Under the pieces are notes generated by a model. That model was given only the letters and a program-made list of their open reading frames with translations, did no database searches and was not told the origin of the DNA. The position numbers and the translations under genes are program-made. Shown here piece after piece: positions 19,331 through 29,152 of a DNA stretch of 64,000 nucleotides; the stretch's first letter is position 1, and each line of letters starts with the position of its first letter. The stretch lies in contig JAIUNM010000006.1 in assembly GCA_020162035.1 (NCBI GenBank), positions 98,805 to 162,804 of the forward strand. The letters are read 5' to 3'. This DNA is from Bacteroidota bacterium. GTDB taxonomy: Bacteria; Bacteroidota; Bacteroidia; B-17B0; Aurantibacillaceae.

Positions 19331-19363
19331 CTTCGAGCTGTTACCCTGAGCGAAGTCGAAGGG
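19331..19363. repeat. GC-rich dispersed palindrome inside the nuo operon
   Basis: The 65-nt gap between nuoE and nuoF holds CTTCGA at 19331-19336 and TCGAAG at 19356-19361, with CCCTGAGCGAAGTCGAAGGG at 19344-19363. It is far richer in GC than the surroundings. From general knowledge, sequences of the CCCTTCGACTTCGCTCAGGG type recur in intergenic gaps of many Bacteroidota genomes. On the transcript it could fold and affect mRNA processing between nuoE and nuoF. Confidence 0.7.
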
Positions 19364-19385
19364 AACGAGAAGAAAAAAGAATAAT

Positions 19386-20723
19386 ATGGGAAGAAAATTA
19401 TTAATACAAAACGATAAAGTACCAGGGATTGAAACCCTTGCAGTTTATAAAGCTCATGGAGGTTATGCTTCTGTAGAAAAAGCACTAAAATCTATGACGC
19501 CTGATCAAGTAACCGAAGAGGTAAAAAAATCTGGCTTGCGTGGTCGTGGTGGTGCTGGTTTCCCCACAGGAATGAAATGGAGTTTCTTAGCAAAACCCGA
19601 AGGCGTTCCGCGTTACTTAGTTTGTAACGCCGACGAATCTGAGCCTGGAACTTTTAAAGACCGTTACTTAATGGAAAAAATTCCTCATGCGTTAATTGAA
19701 GGAATGATAACATCATCTTACGCATTAGGAGCTAATCAAAGCTATATCTATATCCGTGGCGAGTATTTTTATGTTTCTCGAATTTTAGAAACTGCAATTG
19801 CCGAAGCTTATGCAGCAGGCTTGTTAGGAAAAAATATTTTAGGTACAAATTACTCGCTTGAATTATCAGTACAAGTTGGTGGTGGCGCATATATTTGTGG
19901 CGAAGAAACCGCATTATTAGAATCATTAGAAGGTAAACGTGGTAACCCTCGTATTAAACCTCCATTTCCCGCTGTTGCTGGTTTGTGGGGCTGCCCAACT
20001 GTTGTTAATAATGTAGAAACCATAGCTGCCGTTTGCCCAATTGTGATGATGGGTGGAGAAGAGTATGCTAAAATTGGTATTGGTAAATCTACTGGTACAA
20101 AATTAATTTCAGCTTCGGGTCATATTAATAAACCTGGTGTTTACGAAATTGAATTAGGTGTGCCTGTTGAAGAATTTATTTATAGCGAAGAATATTGTGG
20201 AGGCATAAGAAACGGAAAAAAATTAAAAGCTGTTGTTGCGGGCGGATCCTCTGTTCCAATTTTACCAACAGAATTAATTTTAAAAACTGCAAAAGGTGAA
20301 CCTCGTTTAATGACCTATGAAAGTTTAGCTGATGGTGGGTTTCAAACGGGTACCATGTTAGGTTCGGGTGGATTTATTGTGATGGATGAGGACACAAGCA
20401 TTGTAAAAAATTTATTTACATTTTCACGTTTCTATCATCACGAAAGTTGCGGACAATGTTCGCCTTGCCGCGAAGGAACTGGCTGGATGGAAAAAATATT
20501 GAAAAAGTTTTTAAATGGTACAGCTAACGAAAGCGATGTGGATTTGCTTTGGGATATACAAAGTAAAATTGAAGGCAAAACAATTTGTCCTTTAGGTGAA
20601 GCGGCTGCTTGGCCTGTTGCAGCTGCAATTCGCCACTTTAAACATGAGTTTATTGAAATTGCAAAAAACAAAAAATTTGTAGATATAAGTCATTACGAAA
20701 GATTAAATAAAATTAGAGTATAA
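19386..20723 (+). CDS. nuoF: NADH-quinone oxidoreductase subunit F
   Basis: This is the NADH-oxidising, FMN-binding 51-kDa-type subunit. The nucleotide-binding segment is [18 protein letters not shown], and [13 protein letters not shown] follows. Cluster N3 ligands lie in [14 protein letters not shown] plus the later [10 protein letters not shown]. The length of 445 residues is normal. It follows the palindrome by 22 nt. Confidence 0.97.
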   Translation: MGRKLLIQNDKVPGIETLAVYKAHGGYASVEKALKSMTPDQVTEEVKKSGLRGRGGAGFPTGMKWSFLAKPEGVPRYLVCNADESEPGTFKDRYLMEKIPHALIEGMITSSYALGANQSYIYIRGEYFYVSRILETAIAEAYAAGLLGKNILGTNYSLELSVQVGGGAYICGEETALLESLEGKRGNPRIKPPFPAVAGLWGCPTVVNNVETIAAVCPIVMMGGEEYAKIGIGKSTGTKLISASGHINKPGVYEIELGVPVEEFIYSEEYCGGIRNGKKLKAVVAGGSSVPILPTELILKTAKGEPRLMTYESLADGGFQTGTMLGSGGFIVMDEDTSIVKNLFTFSRFYHHESCGQCSPCREGTGWMEKILKKFLNGTANESDVDLLWDIQSKIEGKTICPLGEAAAWPVAAAIRHFKHEFIEIAKNKKFVDISHYERLNKIRV

Positions 20724-20779
20724 TAATATCACACAATTTGTGACATTAACAATTAACTTTAGTTTAAAGAATATAAAAA

Positions 20780-21763
20780 ATGAAAGTAACAATAGACGGA
20801 ATAGAAATTGATGTACCTAAAGGAACTACAATCCTTCAGGCAGCACGCATGATTGGCCCCGAGGTTGCTCCTCCAGCAATGTGCTATTACAGCAAATTAA
20901 AAACAACTGGTGGTTATTGCAGAACTTGTATCGTAAAAGTTACACAAGGTAGCACAGCCAATCCTAACCCAATGCCAAAACCTGTTGCAAGTTGCAGAAC
21001 AGAAGTAATGGACGGTATGGTAGTTGAAAATTACACTAATAATGATGTTTTAGAAGCCCGTAAAGGTGTTGTAGAATTTTTATTAATAAATCATCCGTTA
21101 GATTGCCCCGTTTGTGACCAAGCGGGCGAATGTAAATTACAAGATTTAGGTTACGAAAACGGCTCTGCAAAAACTAGATACGAATTTAAACGTCGCGAAT
21201 ATGAAATGATAGATATTGGCGATAAAATTAAATTACATATGAATCGCTGTATTCTTTGTTATCGTTGTGTAAAAACAGCCGAACAAATTACTGATGGGCG
21301 TGTACATGGAGTAATACATAGGGGAGATGCTGCTGAAATTAGTACATATATTGAAAAAGTAATTGATAACGATTTTAGCGGAAATGTTATTGATGTTTGC
21401 CCTGTAGGTGCATTAACCGATAGAACATTTAGATTTAAACAACGCGTTTGGTTTACAAAACCAGTTGATGCGCACCGAAATTGCGATAAATGCTCTGGCA
21501 AAACAAGAGTTTGGTTAAAAGGCGAAGAAGTTGTTAGGGTTACTGCGCGTAAAGACCAATGGGATGAGGTTGAAGAATTTATTTGTAACAGTTGCAGGTA
21601 CGATCATAAAAAAACAAGTGATTGGGTAATTGAAGGGCCATCGCCAATTCACAGAAGTTCTGTTATTTCACAAAACCATTACCAAAACTTAAACGAATTA
21701 AAAGTAAATATTTTAAAACAACAAAAAGCATTGGGTTTTATACCATTTGATAAAAAACCGTAA
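20780..21763 (+). CDS. nuoG: NADH-quinone oxidoreductase subunit G, short form
   Basis: This subunit of the electron-transfer arm carries an N-terminal [2Fe-2S] domain (MCYYSKLKTTGGYCRTC), the His-ligated N5 motif (HPLDCPVCDQAGEC) and the N4 cluster motif (HMNRCILCYRC, with VCPVGAL). Beyond residue 235 only a stub of the molybdopterin-oxidoreductase region remains (NCDKCSGKTRVW and FICNSCRYD). At 327 residues it lacks the long C-terminal Mo-bisMGD-like domain of E. coli NuoG (about 900). The downstream nuoH gene follows immediately, so the shortness is not an assembly edge. Confidence 0.93.
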   Translation: MKVTIDGIEIDVPKGTTILQAARMIGPEVAPPAMCYYSKLKTTGGYCRTCIVKVTQGSTANPNPMPKPVASCRTEVMDGMVVENYTNNDVLEARKGVVEFLLINHPLDCPVCDQAGECKLQDLGYENGSAKTRYEFKRREYEMIDIGDKIKLHMNRCILCYRCVKTAEQITDGRVHGVIHRGDAAEISTYIEKVIDNDFSGNVIDVCPVGALTDRTFRFKQRVWFTKPVDAHRNCDKCSGKTRVWLKGEEVVRVTARKDQWDEVEEFICNSCRYDHKKTSDWVIEGPSPIHRSSVISQNHYQNLNELKVNILKQQKALGFIPFDKKP

Positions 21764-21767
21764 ACGT

Positions 21768-22826
21768 ATGTTAACATTAATAATAATAAAACTAATTACC
21801 TGTATTGCAGTATTTGCAATATCGCTTGGTGTAGCAGCTTACGCAACGTTATGGGAGCGTAAATTTTCTGCATTATTACAAGATCGTGTTGGACCAGATA
21901 GGGCAGGCCCTAAAGGATTACTTCAGCCATTAGCCGATGGAGGTAAAATGTTTTTTAAAGAAGAAATTATACCAAATGTTTCTAATAAATTTTTATTCAT
22001 TTTAGGTCCAAGTTTGTTTATGCTTACAGCATTAATGACAGGCTCAGTTATCCCTTGGGGGAAAGATTTTACAACTGCAGGAGGTTCAATCATTTCGTTT
22101 CAAATTACTGATATAAATATTGGGGTATTGTATTTGTTAGGTGTTGTATCTATTGGCGTGTATGGAATTATGATTGGTGGCTGGGCATCAAATAACAAAT
22201 ATGCTTTATTAGGCGCAATTCGCTCATCTAGCCAAATGATTAGTTACGAAATTGCAATGGGTATTAGTGTTATTGCTTTAGTAATTACAGCAGGAGGTAC
22301 TTTAAGTTTACGCGAAATTGTAGGCCAACAAGATGCAGGTTATGCAAACATTGTGTATCAACCTTTAGGCTTTTTAATATTTTTTGTTTGTGCTTTAGCC
22401 GAAACTAATCGCGCGCCATTTGATTTACCCGAATGTGAAGCGGAGTTGGTTGGAGGTTACCACACCGAATATTCTTCAATGAAATTAGGTTTATTTCTTT
22501 TTGCAGAATATATAAATATGTTTATTTCATCAGCTGTTATGAGTGCCTTTTACTTTGGAGGGTACAACTTTCCATTTGCACAAGAATTATACAACGCTAT
22601 TGGATTACAAGAAGGTAGTATTTGGATTTCATTAATTGGATTTGGTGCGTTTTTTACTAAAATAATTATTTTTATTTGTGTGTTTATGTGGATTCGTTGG
22701 ACATTACCACGTTTCCGTTACGATCAATTAATGAACTTAGGGTGGAAAATTTTACTTCCATTATCTTTACTAAATCTTGCAATAACAATAGGAGTTGAAT
22801 TTTTAAGAGGAAATTTACAATTATAA
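21768..22826 (+). CDS. nuoH: NADH-quinone oxidoreductase subunit H
   Basis: This is the membrane subunit at the arm junction that lines the quinone channel. Typical features are ERKFSALLQDRVGPDRAGPK, ADGGKMFFKEEIIP and ETNRAPFDLPECEAELVGG, with eight or more hydrophobic helices. It has 352 residues. The frame extends to a TTG at 21747 overlapping nuoG, but the ATG at 21768, 4 nt after the nuoG stop, gives the expected N-terminus. Confidence 0.96.
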   Translation: MLTLIIIKLITCIAVFAISLGVAAYATLWERKFSALLQDRVGPDRAGPKGLLQPLADGGKMFFKEEIIPNVSNKFLFILGPSLFMLTALMTGSVIPWGKDFTTAGGSIISFQITDINIGVLYLLGVVSIGVYGIMIGGWASNNKYALLGAIRSSSQMISYEIAMGISVIALVITAGGTLSLREIVGQQDAGYANIVYQPLGFLIFFVCALAETNRAPFDLPECEAELVGGYHTEYSSMKLGLFLFAEYINMFISSAVMSAFYFGGYNFPFAQELYNAIGLQEGSIWISLIGFGAFFTKIIIFICVFMWIRWTLPRFRYDQLMNLGWKILLPLSLLNLAITIGVEFLRGNLQL

Positions 22827-22845
22827 AAAAATAAAATTTTGTAAA

Positions 22846-23436
22846 ATGAAACTAACAAACAGAAGTAAAGTTGTATCAAACAAAGAACAAAGCTTGTCTG
22901 AGCGCATGTATCTGCCAGGTATTGCTAAAGGTATGTTAATTACAGCAAGCCATTTATTTAAAAGAAGAGCAACCGTTAAGTATCCTGATGAACTAAGGCC
23001 TATTGCTGCAGTATTTCGCGGGCAACATATATTAAAACGTGATGAAAATGGCGCTGAGCGTTGTACAGCATGTGGCTTATGTGCAGTAGCCTGTCCGGCC
23101 GAAGCAATTACAATGGAAAGTGCAGAAAGAAAAAAAGGCGAAGAAGGATTATACCGCGAAGAAAAATATGCAAAAACATATGAAATTAATATGTTGCGTT
23201 GTATATTTTGTGGATTGTGTGAAGAGGCTTGCCCTAAAGAAGCAATATTTTTAACTGATAGAATGGTTGCAACTGAATTTGAGCGCGAAGATTTTATTTA
23301 CGGAAAAGATAAATTAGTTGAAAAAGTTGATAAACGAATTGATGTTACAAAACGACAAACAATAGAAGTTGCTGAGTTTAAAAAAATACCAGGCTTAAAA
23401 CATAACGAATTGTGGCAAGGTAAATTAAAAAAATAA
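22846..23436 (+). CDS. nuoI: NADH-quinone oxidoreductase subunit I
   Basis: This is a ferredoxin-like subunit with two [4Fe-4S] clusters (N6a and N6b) that pass electrons towards N2. The two ligand sets are CTACGLCAVACPAEAI and CIFCGLCEEACPKEAI. It has 196 residues with a charged C-terminal tail. Confidence 0.96.
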   Translation: MKLTNRSKVVSNKEQSLSERMYLPGIAKGMLITASHLFKRRATVKYPDELRPIAAVFRGQHILKRDENGAERCTACGLCAVACPAEAITMESAERKKGEEGLYREEKYAKTYEINMLRCIFCGLCEEACPKEAIFLTDRMVATEFEREDFIYGKDKLVEKVDKRIDVTKRQTIEVAEFKKIPGLKHNELWQGKLKK

Positions 23437-23451
23437 AAAATAAAATTTGAT

Positions 23452-23964
23452 ATGTTAGGATTTACAATTACTCAATGGATGTTCGGAATTTTATCATTCT
23501 TGGCAATAATGTTTGCCTTAATGGTTGTGTTTAGCCGAAATCCTGTTAACAGCGTTCTTTATTTAGTGTTAACTTTTTTTTGTGTAGCAGGCCATTATTT
23601 ACTGTTAAACGCACAATTTTTAGCTGTAGTACACATTGTTGTTTACTCTGGAGCAATTATGGTGTTGTTTTTATTTGTAATCATGTTAATGGATTTAAAC
23701 CAAGAAAAAGAACCTCAAAAAACTTGGCTAAATAAATTAATTGCAGGTGTTGCAGGTGGATTGTTGTTGTTTGTTTTTGTTGGATCATTAAAAGGAGCAG
23801 AGCAATTACAATTAGAAACATATGGAGCAAGCCAAATTGGATTAGTAAAAAACTTAGGTAAAGTTTTATTTAGCGAGTTTTTATTTCCATTTGAAATAGT
23901 AAGTGTTTTATTATTAGCAGCCCTTGTAGGTGCAATTATGATTGGTAAAAAAGAAATAAGATAA
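23452..23964 (+). CDS. nuoJ: NADH-quinone oxidoreductase subunit J
   Basis: This is an ND6-type membrane subunit with five hydrophobic segments. Recognisable stretches are VFSRNPVNSVLYLVLTFFC and VVHIVVYSGAIMVLFLFVIM, the latter containing the pi-bulge helix region of the family. It is 170 residues long and ends 6 nt before nuoK. Confidence 0.94.
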   Translation: MLGFTITQWMFGILSFLAIMFALMVVFSRNPVNSVLYLVLTFFCVAGHYLLLNAQFLAVVHIVVYSGAIMVLFLFVIMLMDLNQEKEPQKTWLNKLIAGVAGGLLLFVFVGSLKGAEQLQLETYGASQIGLVKNLGKVLFSEFLFPFEIVSVLLLAALVGAIMIGKKEIR

Positions 23965-23970
23965 AAAATT

Positions 23971-24282
23971 ATGATAAACGGAATTTCAATAAATTATTAC
24001 ATATTACTTAGTACAGTATTATTTATAATTGGCGCAATTGGAGTTATGGCTCGTCGTAACTCTATAATAATTTTTATGTGTGTAGAATTAATGCTTAACG
24101 CAGTAAATTTATTACTGGTAAGTTTTAGTACATTACATAACGATGCAACAGGACAAGTATTTGTGTTTTTTATTATGGCCGTTGCAGCTGCCGAAGTTGC
24201 AGTTGGTTTAGCCATTTTAAGTATGATTTACAGAAATTTAAAAACTATAGACACAGACGTATTAAGCAAATTAAAACATTAA
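23971..24282 (+). CDS. nuoK: NADH-quinone oxidoreductase subunit K
   Basis: This is an ND4L-type subunit with three transmembrane helices. The conserved membrane glutamates lie in FMCVELMLNAVNLLLV and VAAAEVAVGLAIL. It has 103 residues, the standard size. Confidence 0.95.
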   Translation: MINGISINYYILLSTVLFIIGAIGVMARRNSIIIFMCVELMLNAVNLLLVSFSTLHNDATGQVFVFFIMAVAAAEVAVGLAILSMIYRNLKTIDTDVLSKLKH

Positions 24283-24300
24283 AAAATTAGAACTTATTTT

Positions 24301-26196
24301 ATGATAAAATTAATTCCATTAGTACCATTATTACCTTTATTAGGGTTTTTAATTAATGGCTTTTTTGGTAAAAAAATATCCAAATCATTAAGCGGTAGCA
24401 TTGCCTCTATAGCAGTTTTAGCTTCTTTTATTATTTCTATTATTGCGTTTATTGAATTGCAAGGTTCAACAACAAAAAGTAATGTAATAGATGTTTTTTC
24501 GTGGATAAATGCTGGTGAGTTAAAAATACCTTTTCAGTTTTTATACGATAATTTATCTTCATGGTTTTTATTAATTATAACAGGAATTGGATTTTTAATA
24601 CACATCTATTCTATTGGTTATATGCACAATGATGAAGGTTTTTTCCGCTTCTTTACCTATTTAAATCTATTTGTGTTTTTTATGTTATTATTAGTATTAG
24701 GTAATAATTATTTAATAACTTTTGTAGGTTGGGAAGGTGTTGGTTTATGTTCTTACTTATTAATTGGATTTTGGTTTAAAAACACTGCTTATAACAATGC
24801 TGCTAAAAAAGCATTTATTATGAACAGAATTGGTGATTTTGGATTTTTATTAGGTATCTTTTTAATATTTATAACTTTTGGTAGTATTACTTATACCGAT
24901 ATTTTTGACAAAGCAGGCTCTGTTCCTACACACACTATAACTATTATTGCGTTATTATTATTTGTAGGCGCAATGGGTAAATCAGCACAATTGCCTTTAT
25001 ACACTTGGTTACCAGATGCAATGGCTGGTCCAACACCGGTATCTGCATTAATTCACGCCGCTACAATGGTAACTGCGGGTATTTTTATGATAGTTCGTTC
25101 TAATGTATTTTATTCAATTAGCGATGTTGCTAGCGAAACAGTTGCTGTTGTTGGTGCAGTTACAGCATTATTTGCCGCATGTATTGGCTTGTTGCAAAAC
25201 GATATTAAAAAGATTTTAGCTTATTCAACCGTATCGCAATTAGGTTTAATGTTTTTAGGCTTAGGTGCTGGAGCATACAGCAGCGCTGTATTTCATGTAA
25301 CAACTCACGCCTTTTTTAAAGCACTTTTATTTTTAGGAGCAGGCTCTGTAATACACGCCATGGGTGGTGAACAAGATATTCGTAAAATGGGAGGATTAAA
25401 AGGGAAAATTAAAATAACTTTTGCAACTATGTTTATAGCAACCATAGCAATTAGTGGGTTGCCTCCTTTTAGTGGATTTTTTAGTAAAGACGAATTATTA
25501 GCCCATGTTTATGAGCACAATCAAATACTTTGGCTAATAGGAATGATTACATCTATACTTACTGCATTTTATATGTTTAGAATGTTATACCTTACATTTT
25601 ACGGCAAATTTAGAGGAACACACGAACAAGAACATCATCTTCACGAATCTCCACCAAGTATGACAATCCCATTAATAATACTTGCGGTTTTATCTGCATT
25701 AGGAGGTTTATTAGGTTTACCAGAGTTTCTTCATTTGCCAAATTGGATGCACCATCAAATTAATGAAGTGTTAATTATGAAAGGCAAATCATTACTAACG
25801 CTTAGTCATGAAACAGAATTGATTTTAATGTGTTTAGCCGTAGCGGGAGCGGCTGCTAGTATATTCTTTGCATATAGTTTATACATTAAAAATAAAGTTT
25901 TACCAGTTGCAAAAGAAACAGAACTTAAACCATGGCAACGCTTAATTTATAATAAATTTTATGTTGATGAAATTTACGATGCGTTAATTCGCAAACCGTT
26001 AGATTTTATATCTGATATTTTTTATAAATACATTGATGTAGCTATAATAGATGGATTTGTTAACGGCATAGGTTCTGCAGTTAAAGGGGTAGGAAGTGTT
26101 GTAAGACTTGCACAACAAGGCAACATAGGCTTTTATGTGGTAAGCATGGTTTTAGGCATTGTGTTTATTATTCTATTCACATTTTTATATAGATAA
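24301..26196 (+). CDS. nuoL: NADH-quinone oxidoreductase subunit L
   Basis: This is the distal antiporter-like proton-pumping subunit with the long lateral helix. Motifs include FVGWEGVGLCSYLLIGFW, LPLYTWLPDAMAGPTPVSAL with the conserved TM7 Lys context, and THAFFKALLFLGAGSVIHA. Its 631 residues are consistent with the ND5 family including the C-terminal lateral helix. Confidence 0.96.
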   Translation: MIKLIPLVPLLPLLGFLINGFFGKKISKSLSGSIASIAVLASFIISIIAFIELQGSTTKSNVIDVFSWINAGELKIPFQFLYDNLSSWFLLIITGIGFLIHIYSIGYMHNDEGFFRFFTYLNLFVFFMLLLVLGNNYLITFVGWEGVGLCSYLLIGFWFKNTAYNNAAKKAFIMNRIGDFGFLLGIFLIFITFGSITYTDIFDKAGSVPTHTITIIALLLFVGAMGKSAQLPLYTWLPDAMAGPTPVSALIHAATMVTAGIFMIVRSNVFYSISDVASETVAVVGAVTALFAACIGLLQNDIKKILAYSTVSQLGLMFLGLGAGAYSSAVFHVTTHAFFKALLFLGAGSVIHAMGGEQDIRKMGGLKGKIKITFATMFIATIAISGLPPFSGFFSKDELLAHVYEHNQILWLIGMITSILTAFYMFRMLYLTFYGKFRGTHEQEHHLHESPPSMTIPLIILAVLSALGGLLGLPEFLHLPNWMHHQINEVLIMKGKSLLTLSHETELILMCLAVAGAAASIFFAYSLYIKNKVLPVAKETELKPWQRLIYNKFYVDEIYDALIRKPLDFISDIFYKYIDVAIIDGFVNGIGSAVKGVGSVVRLAQQGNIGFYVVSMVLGIVFIILFTFLYR

Positions 26197-26227
26197 ATTT
26201 ATTGTTAATTAAAAAGAAATTGTATAT

Positions 26228-27691
26228 ATGTTATCACTTTTATTATTAGTAATTCCATTTTTAAGCGCATTAATATTATTTGCAACTAAAAGCAAATCAG
26301 CAAAACAAATTGCGCTTATCTCAACTGTAATTACCTTTATTGTATCAATAAGTAACTTGTTTTTATTTAAACAAAACCCTCAAAACAATTTATTGTTTTT
26401 AGATGTTGCTTGGATTAATAATTTTGGCATTCATTTTAATTTAGAGTTAAATAACTTAAGTATATTATTGGTTTTATTAACTACATTTTTATTACCATTA
26501 ATAGTTTTAAGTGCATTTACAACTGAATATAAAAATCAACACCAATTTTTTGGCTTAATGTTATTAATGCAAAGTGCATTGCTTGGCGTTTTTATGACAA
26601 ACGATGGCTTTTTATTTTATGTTTTTTGGGAATTAGCTTTAATTCCTATTTATTTTATTTGTTTAATATGGGGAGGAGAAAACAGAGGAGTTATAACATT
26701 TAAGTTTTTTGTTTATACATTATTAGGTTCGTTATTTATGCTAATTGGGTTAATTTATTTATATAACCATACTAATGTAGATGGATTAAAATCTTGGAAC
26801 ATCTCTGCTTTATATGAAGCAGGAAGATCATTAAACGAAAATCAACAAGGAGCGGTATTTTGGTTAATTTTTATTGCATTTGCAATTAAAATGCCAATTT
26901 TTCCGTTTCACACATGGCAACCAAATACATATGTTAATGCGCCAACTCAAGGCACAATGTTATTATCTGGCATTATGCTTAAAATGGGAACTTTTGCAGC
27001 TATTAAATGGTTGTTACCAATTGTACCATTAGGTGTTAACAATTGGGGTAACACAGCAATTATTTTATCAGTTGTAGGTATTATTTATGCTTCGTGCATT
27101 GCTATAGTTCAAAAAGATTATAAACGATTAATTGCATACTCTTCAATTGCACACGTAGGCTTAATTTCAGCTGGTATTTTATCAGGAACTCAACAAGGAC
27201 TACAAGGCGCTATTATGCAAATGTTAGCACATGGTGTAAACGTAGTTGCTTTATTTTTAATTGCAGATATTTTATTAAGACATACTGGAACTAGAGAAAT
27301 TGATAAACTAGGAGGGATAAGAAATATGAATGGTAATTTTGCCGTTTTATTTTTAATTGTTGTGCTTGGTTCTATTGCATTGCCTTTAACAAACGGTTTT
27401 GTAGGCGAATTTTTATTACTAAATGGCGTGTTTCAACACAGTTATATAATTGGCGCATTTGCTGCATTATCTGTTATTTTAGGCGCTGTTTATATGTTAA
27501 GAAGCTATCAAAATATAATGTTGGGCGAAAAAATCGACAACCAAAATACATTTGGTGCATTAGCAGGTTCAGATAAGGCGGTATTAATAATTGCTTGTAT
27601 TGTTATTGTTGCACTAGGTGTTTATCCAGCACCTTTAAATAACATTGCTGAACAAGGCGTTAAAGAAATTTTAATGAACATTAAACCATAA
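26228..27691 (+). CDS. nuoM: NADH-quinone oxidoreductase subunit M
   Basis: This is an ND4-type antiporter-like proton-pumping subunit. Diagnostic stretches are FYVFWELALIPIYFI with the key Glu, PIFPFHTWQPNTYVNAPTQG, and KRLIAYSSIAHVG. It has 487 residues and about 14 helices. It sits between nuoL and nuoN with the usual spacing. Confidence 0.96.
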   Translation: MLSLLLLVIPFLSALILFATKSKSAKQIALISTVITFIVSISNLFLFKQNPQNNLLFLDVAWINNFGIHFNLELNNLSILLVLLTTFLLPLIVLSAFTTEYKNQHQFFGLMLLMQSALLGVFMTNDGFLFYVFWELALIPIYFICLIWGGENRGVITFKFFVYTLLGSLFMLIGLIYLYNHTNVDGLKSWNISALYEAGRSLNENQQGAVFWLIFIAFAIKMPIFPFHTWQPNTYVNAPTQGTMLLSGIMLKMGTFAAIKWLLPIVPLGVNNWGNTAIILSVVGIIYASCIAIVQKDYKRLIAYSSIAHVGLISAGILSGTQQGLQGAIMQMLAHGVNVVALFLIADILLRHTGTREIDKLGGIRNMNGNFAVLFLIVVLGSIALPLTNGFVGEFLLLNGVFQHSYIIGAFAALSVILGAVYMLRSYQNIMLGEKIDNQNTFGALAGSDKAVLIIACIVIVALGVYPAPLNNIAEQGVKEILMNIKP

Positions 27692-27727
27692 TTTTTAAAA
27701 TTAAATTATAATTTAAAAAGACTAAAT

Positions 27728-29122
27728 ATGAAGGGACTATTAATAATAAGCGGATTAGGAATTATAGCCATGTTGGCAGAAATTTTTAAATTTAAAAAAG
27801 CTTTATTTCCAATTGTTTTAATTGGAATTATTGCTGCTTATGCTGTAAACTTTATGGAGTGGCAAACTTCAACCAGTATTTCTTATTTTGATAACATGAT
27901 TTCTTTTGATAAAATAGGAATTGCTTTTTCTGGCGTTATTTTAGTTACAGCATTTTTATGGTTTATTTTAGCAAACGATTATTTTGAAGATAGCACAAAT
28001 GTGGTTGATCATTTTGCTTTAGTTTTATTTGCACTTGTTGGCGCAGTAATGTTAACAGCTTATAGAAACATGACTACCTTATTTTTAGGAATTGAAATTA
28101 TGAGTATTCCATTATATGTTTTAGCTGCAAGTAAAAAAGATAATATTAAAAGTAACGAAGCAGGGTTTAAATATTTAATAATGGGTTCTTTTGCAAGTGG
28201 ATTTTTATTATTTGGTATGGCGTTAGTTTATGGCGCAAGTGGATCGTTTGACCTATCAGTTATTCAAAGTTATATTACAAATAATAGTGCAAATTTACCT
28301 TCATTTTTTTATGTAGGTATTGTATTAATTTTAATTGCAATGTGTTTTAAAGTTAGCGCTGCACCTTTTCATTTTTGGGCACCAGATGTTTACGAAGGCT
28401 CTCCTACATTAATTACAGCTTTAATGAGCACTATTGTTAAAACCGCTGCTTTTGCGGCTATATTAAGATTGTTTATGATAACATTTAGCGGTGTAAGTGA
28501 GTTGTGGACATTAATACTTGCAAGTATTGTAGCTCTATCGCTTATTGTTGCAAATTTCACCGCAGCAATGCAATCAAATGTTAAACGTATGTTAGCATAC
28601 TCTAGCATAAGTCATGCAGCATTTATGTTAATGGTTATTTTAGCAAACGTGCGAAGTAATCTTTCTGTTAGTGCAATAATTTATTATTCATTAGCTTACA
28701 GCATTGGAAGTATTGTTGCTTTTGGTGTTTTATACAATGTTGCTAAAAATAAAAATGAAGACATAAGCTCATTTAATGGATTAGGAAAGAAAAATCCAAT
28801 ATTAGCATTTTGTATGACGGTAGCAATGTTATCGTTAGCAGGAATACCAATTACATCAGGCTTTTTTGCAAAATATTTTGTGTTTGCTGCTTTAATAGGC
28901 ACTGGTTATAAATGGCTTTTAATTTTAGCGGTGTTAACTTCGGCAATTGGTGTGTATTATTATTTAAAGGTAATTATTGCAATGTACTTTAAATCTGCAG
29001 AAAGCGTAGAAGAACAGATTATAGTAGAAAAATCTCAATCTACAGTAATTATTTTAAGCACTATTGTTACATTAATTATAGGAATAATTCCAAACGTAGT
29101 AATTGATATTTTTAGCTTTTAA
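27728..29122 (+). CDS. nuoN: NADH-quinone oxidoreductase subunit N
   Basis: This is an ND2-type antiporter-like subunit that closes the operon. Recognisable motifs are FLGIEIMSIPLYVLAA, SAAPFHFWAPDVYEGSP and KRMLAYSSISHAAFML. It has 464 residues. After its stop there is a 30-nt gap to the convergent mutA stop, containing only a weak AGTTTA/TAAACT inverted repeat. Confidence 0.96.
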   Translation: MKGLLIISGLGIIAMLAEIFKFKKALFPIVLIGIIAAYAVNFMEWQTSTSISYFDNMISFDKIGIAFSGVILVTAFLWFILANDYFEDSTNVVDHFALVLFALVGAVMLTAYRNMTTLFLGIEIMSIPLYVLAASKKDNIKSNEAGFKYLIMGSFASGFLLFGMALVYGASGSFDLSVIQSYITNNSANLPSFFYVGIVLILIAMCFKVSAAPFHFWAPDVYEGSPTLITALMSTIVKTAAFAAILRLFMITFSGVSELWTLILASIVALSLIVANFTAAMQSNVKRMLAYSSISHAAFMLMVILANVRSNLSVSAIIYYSLAYSIGSIVAFGVLYNVAKNKNEDISSFNGLGKKNPILAFCMTVAMLSLAGIPITSGFFAKYFVFAALIGTGYKWLLILAVLTSAIGVYYYLKVIIAMYFKSAESVEEQIIVEKSQSTVIILSTIVTLIIGIIPNVVIDIFSF

Positions 29123-29152
29123 TAACTTATAAAAGCCAAAATATAGTTTAAA

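Noticed and set aside
19297..19485. A 62-codon minus-strand frame across the nuoE-nuoF gap
   Set aside because: It is created by the dispersed palindrome and overlaps two certain genes.
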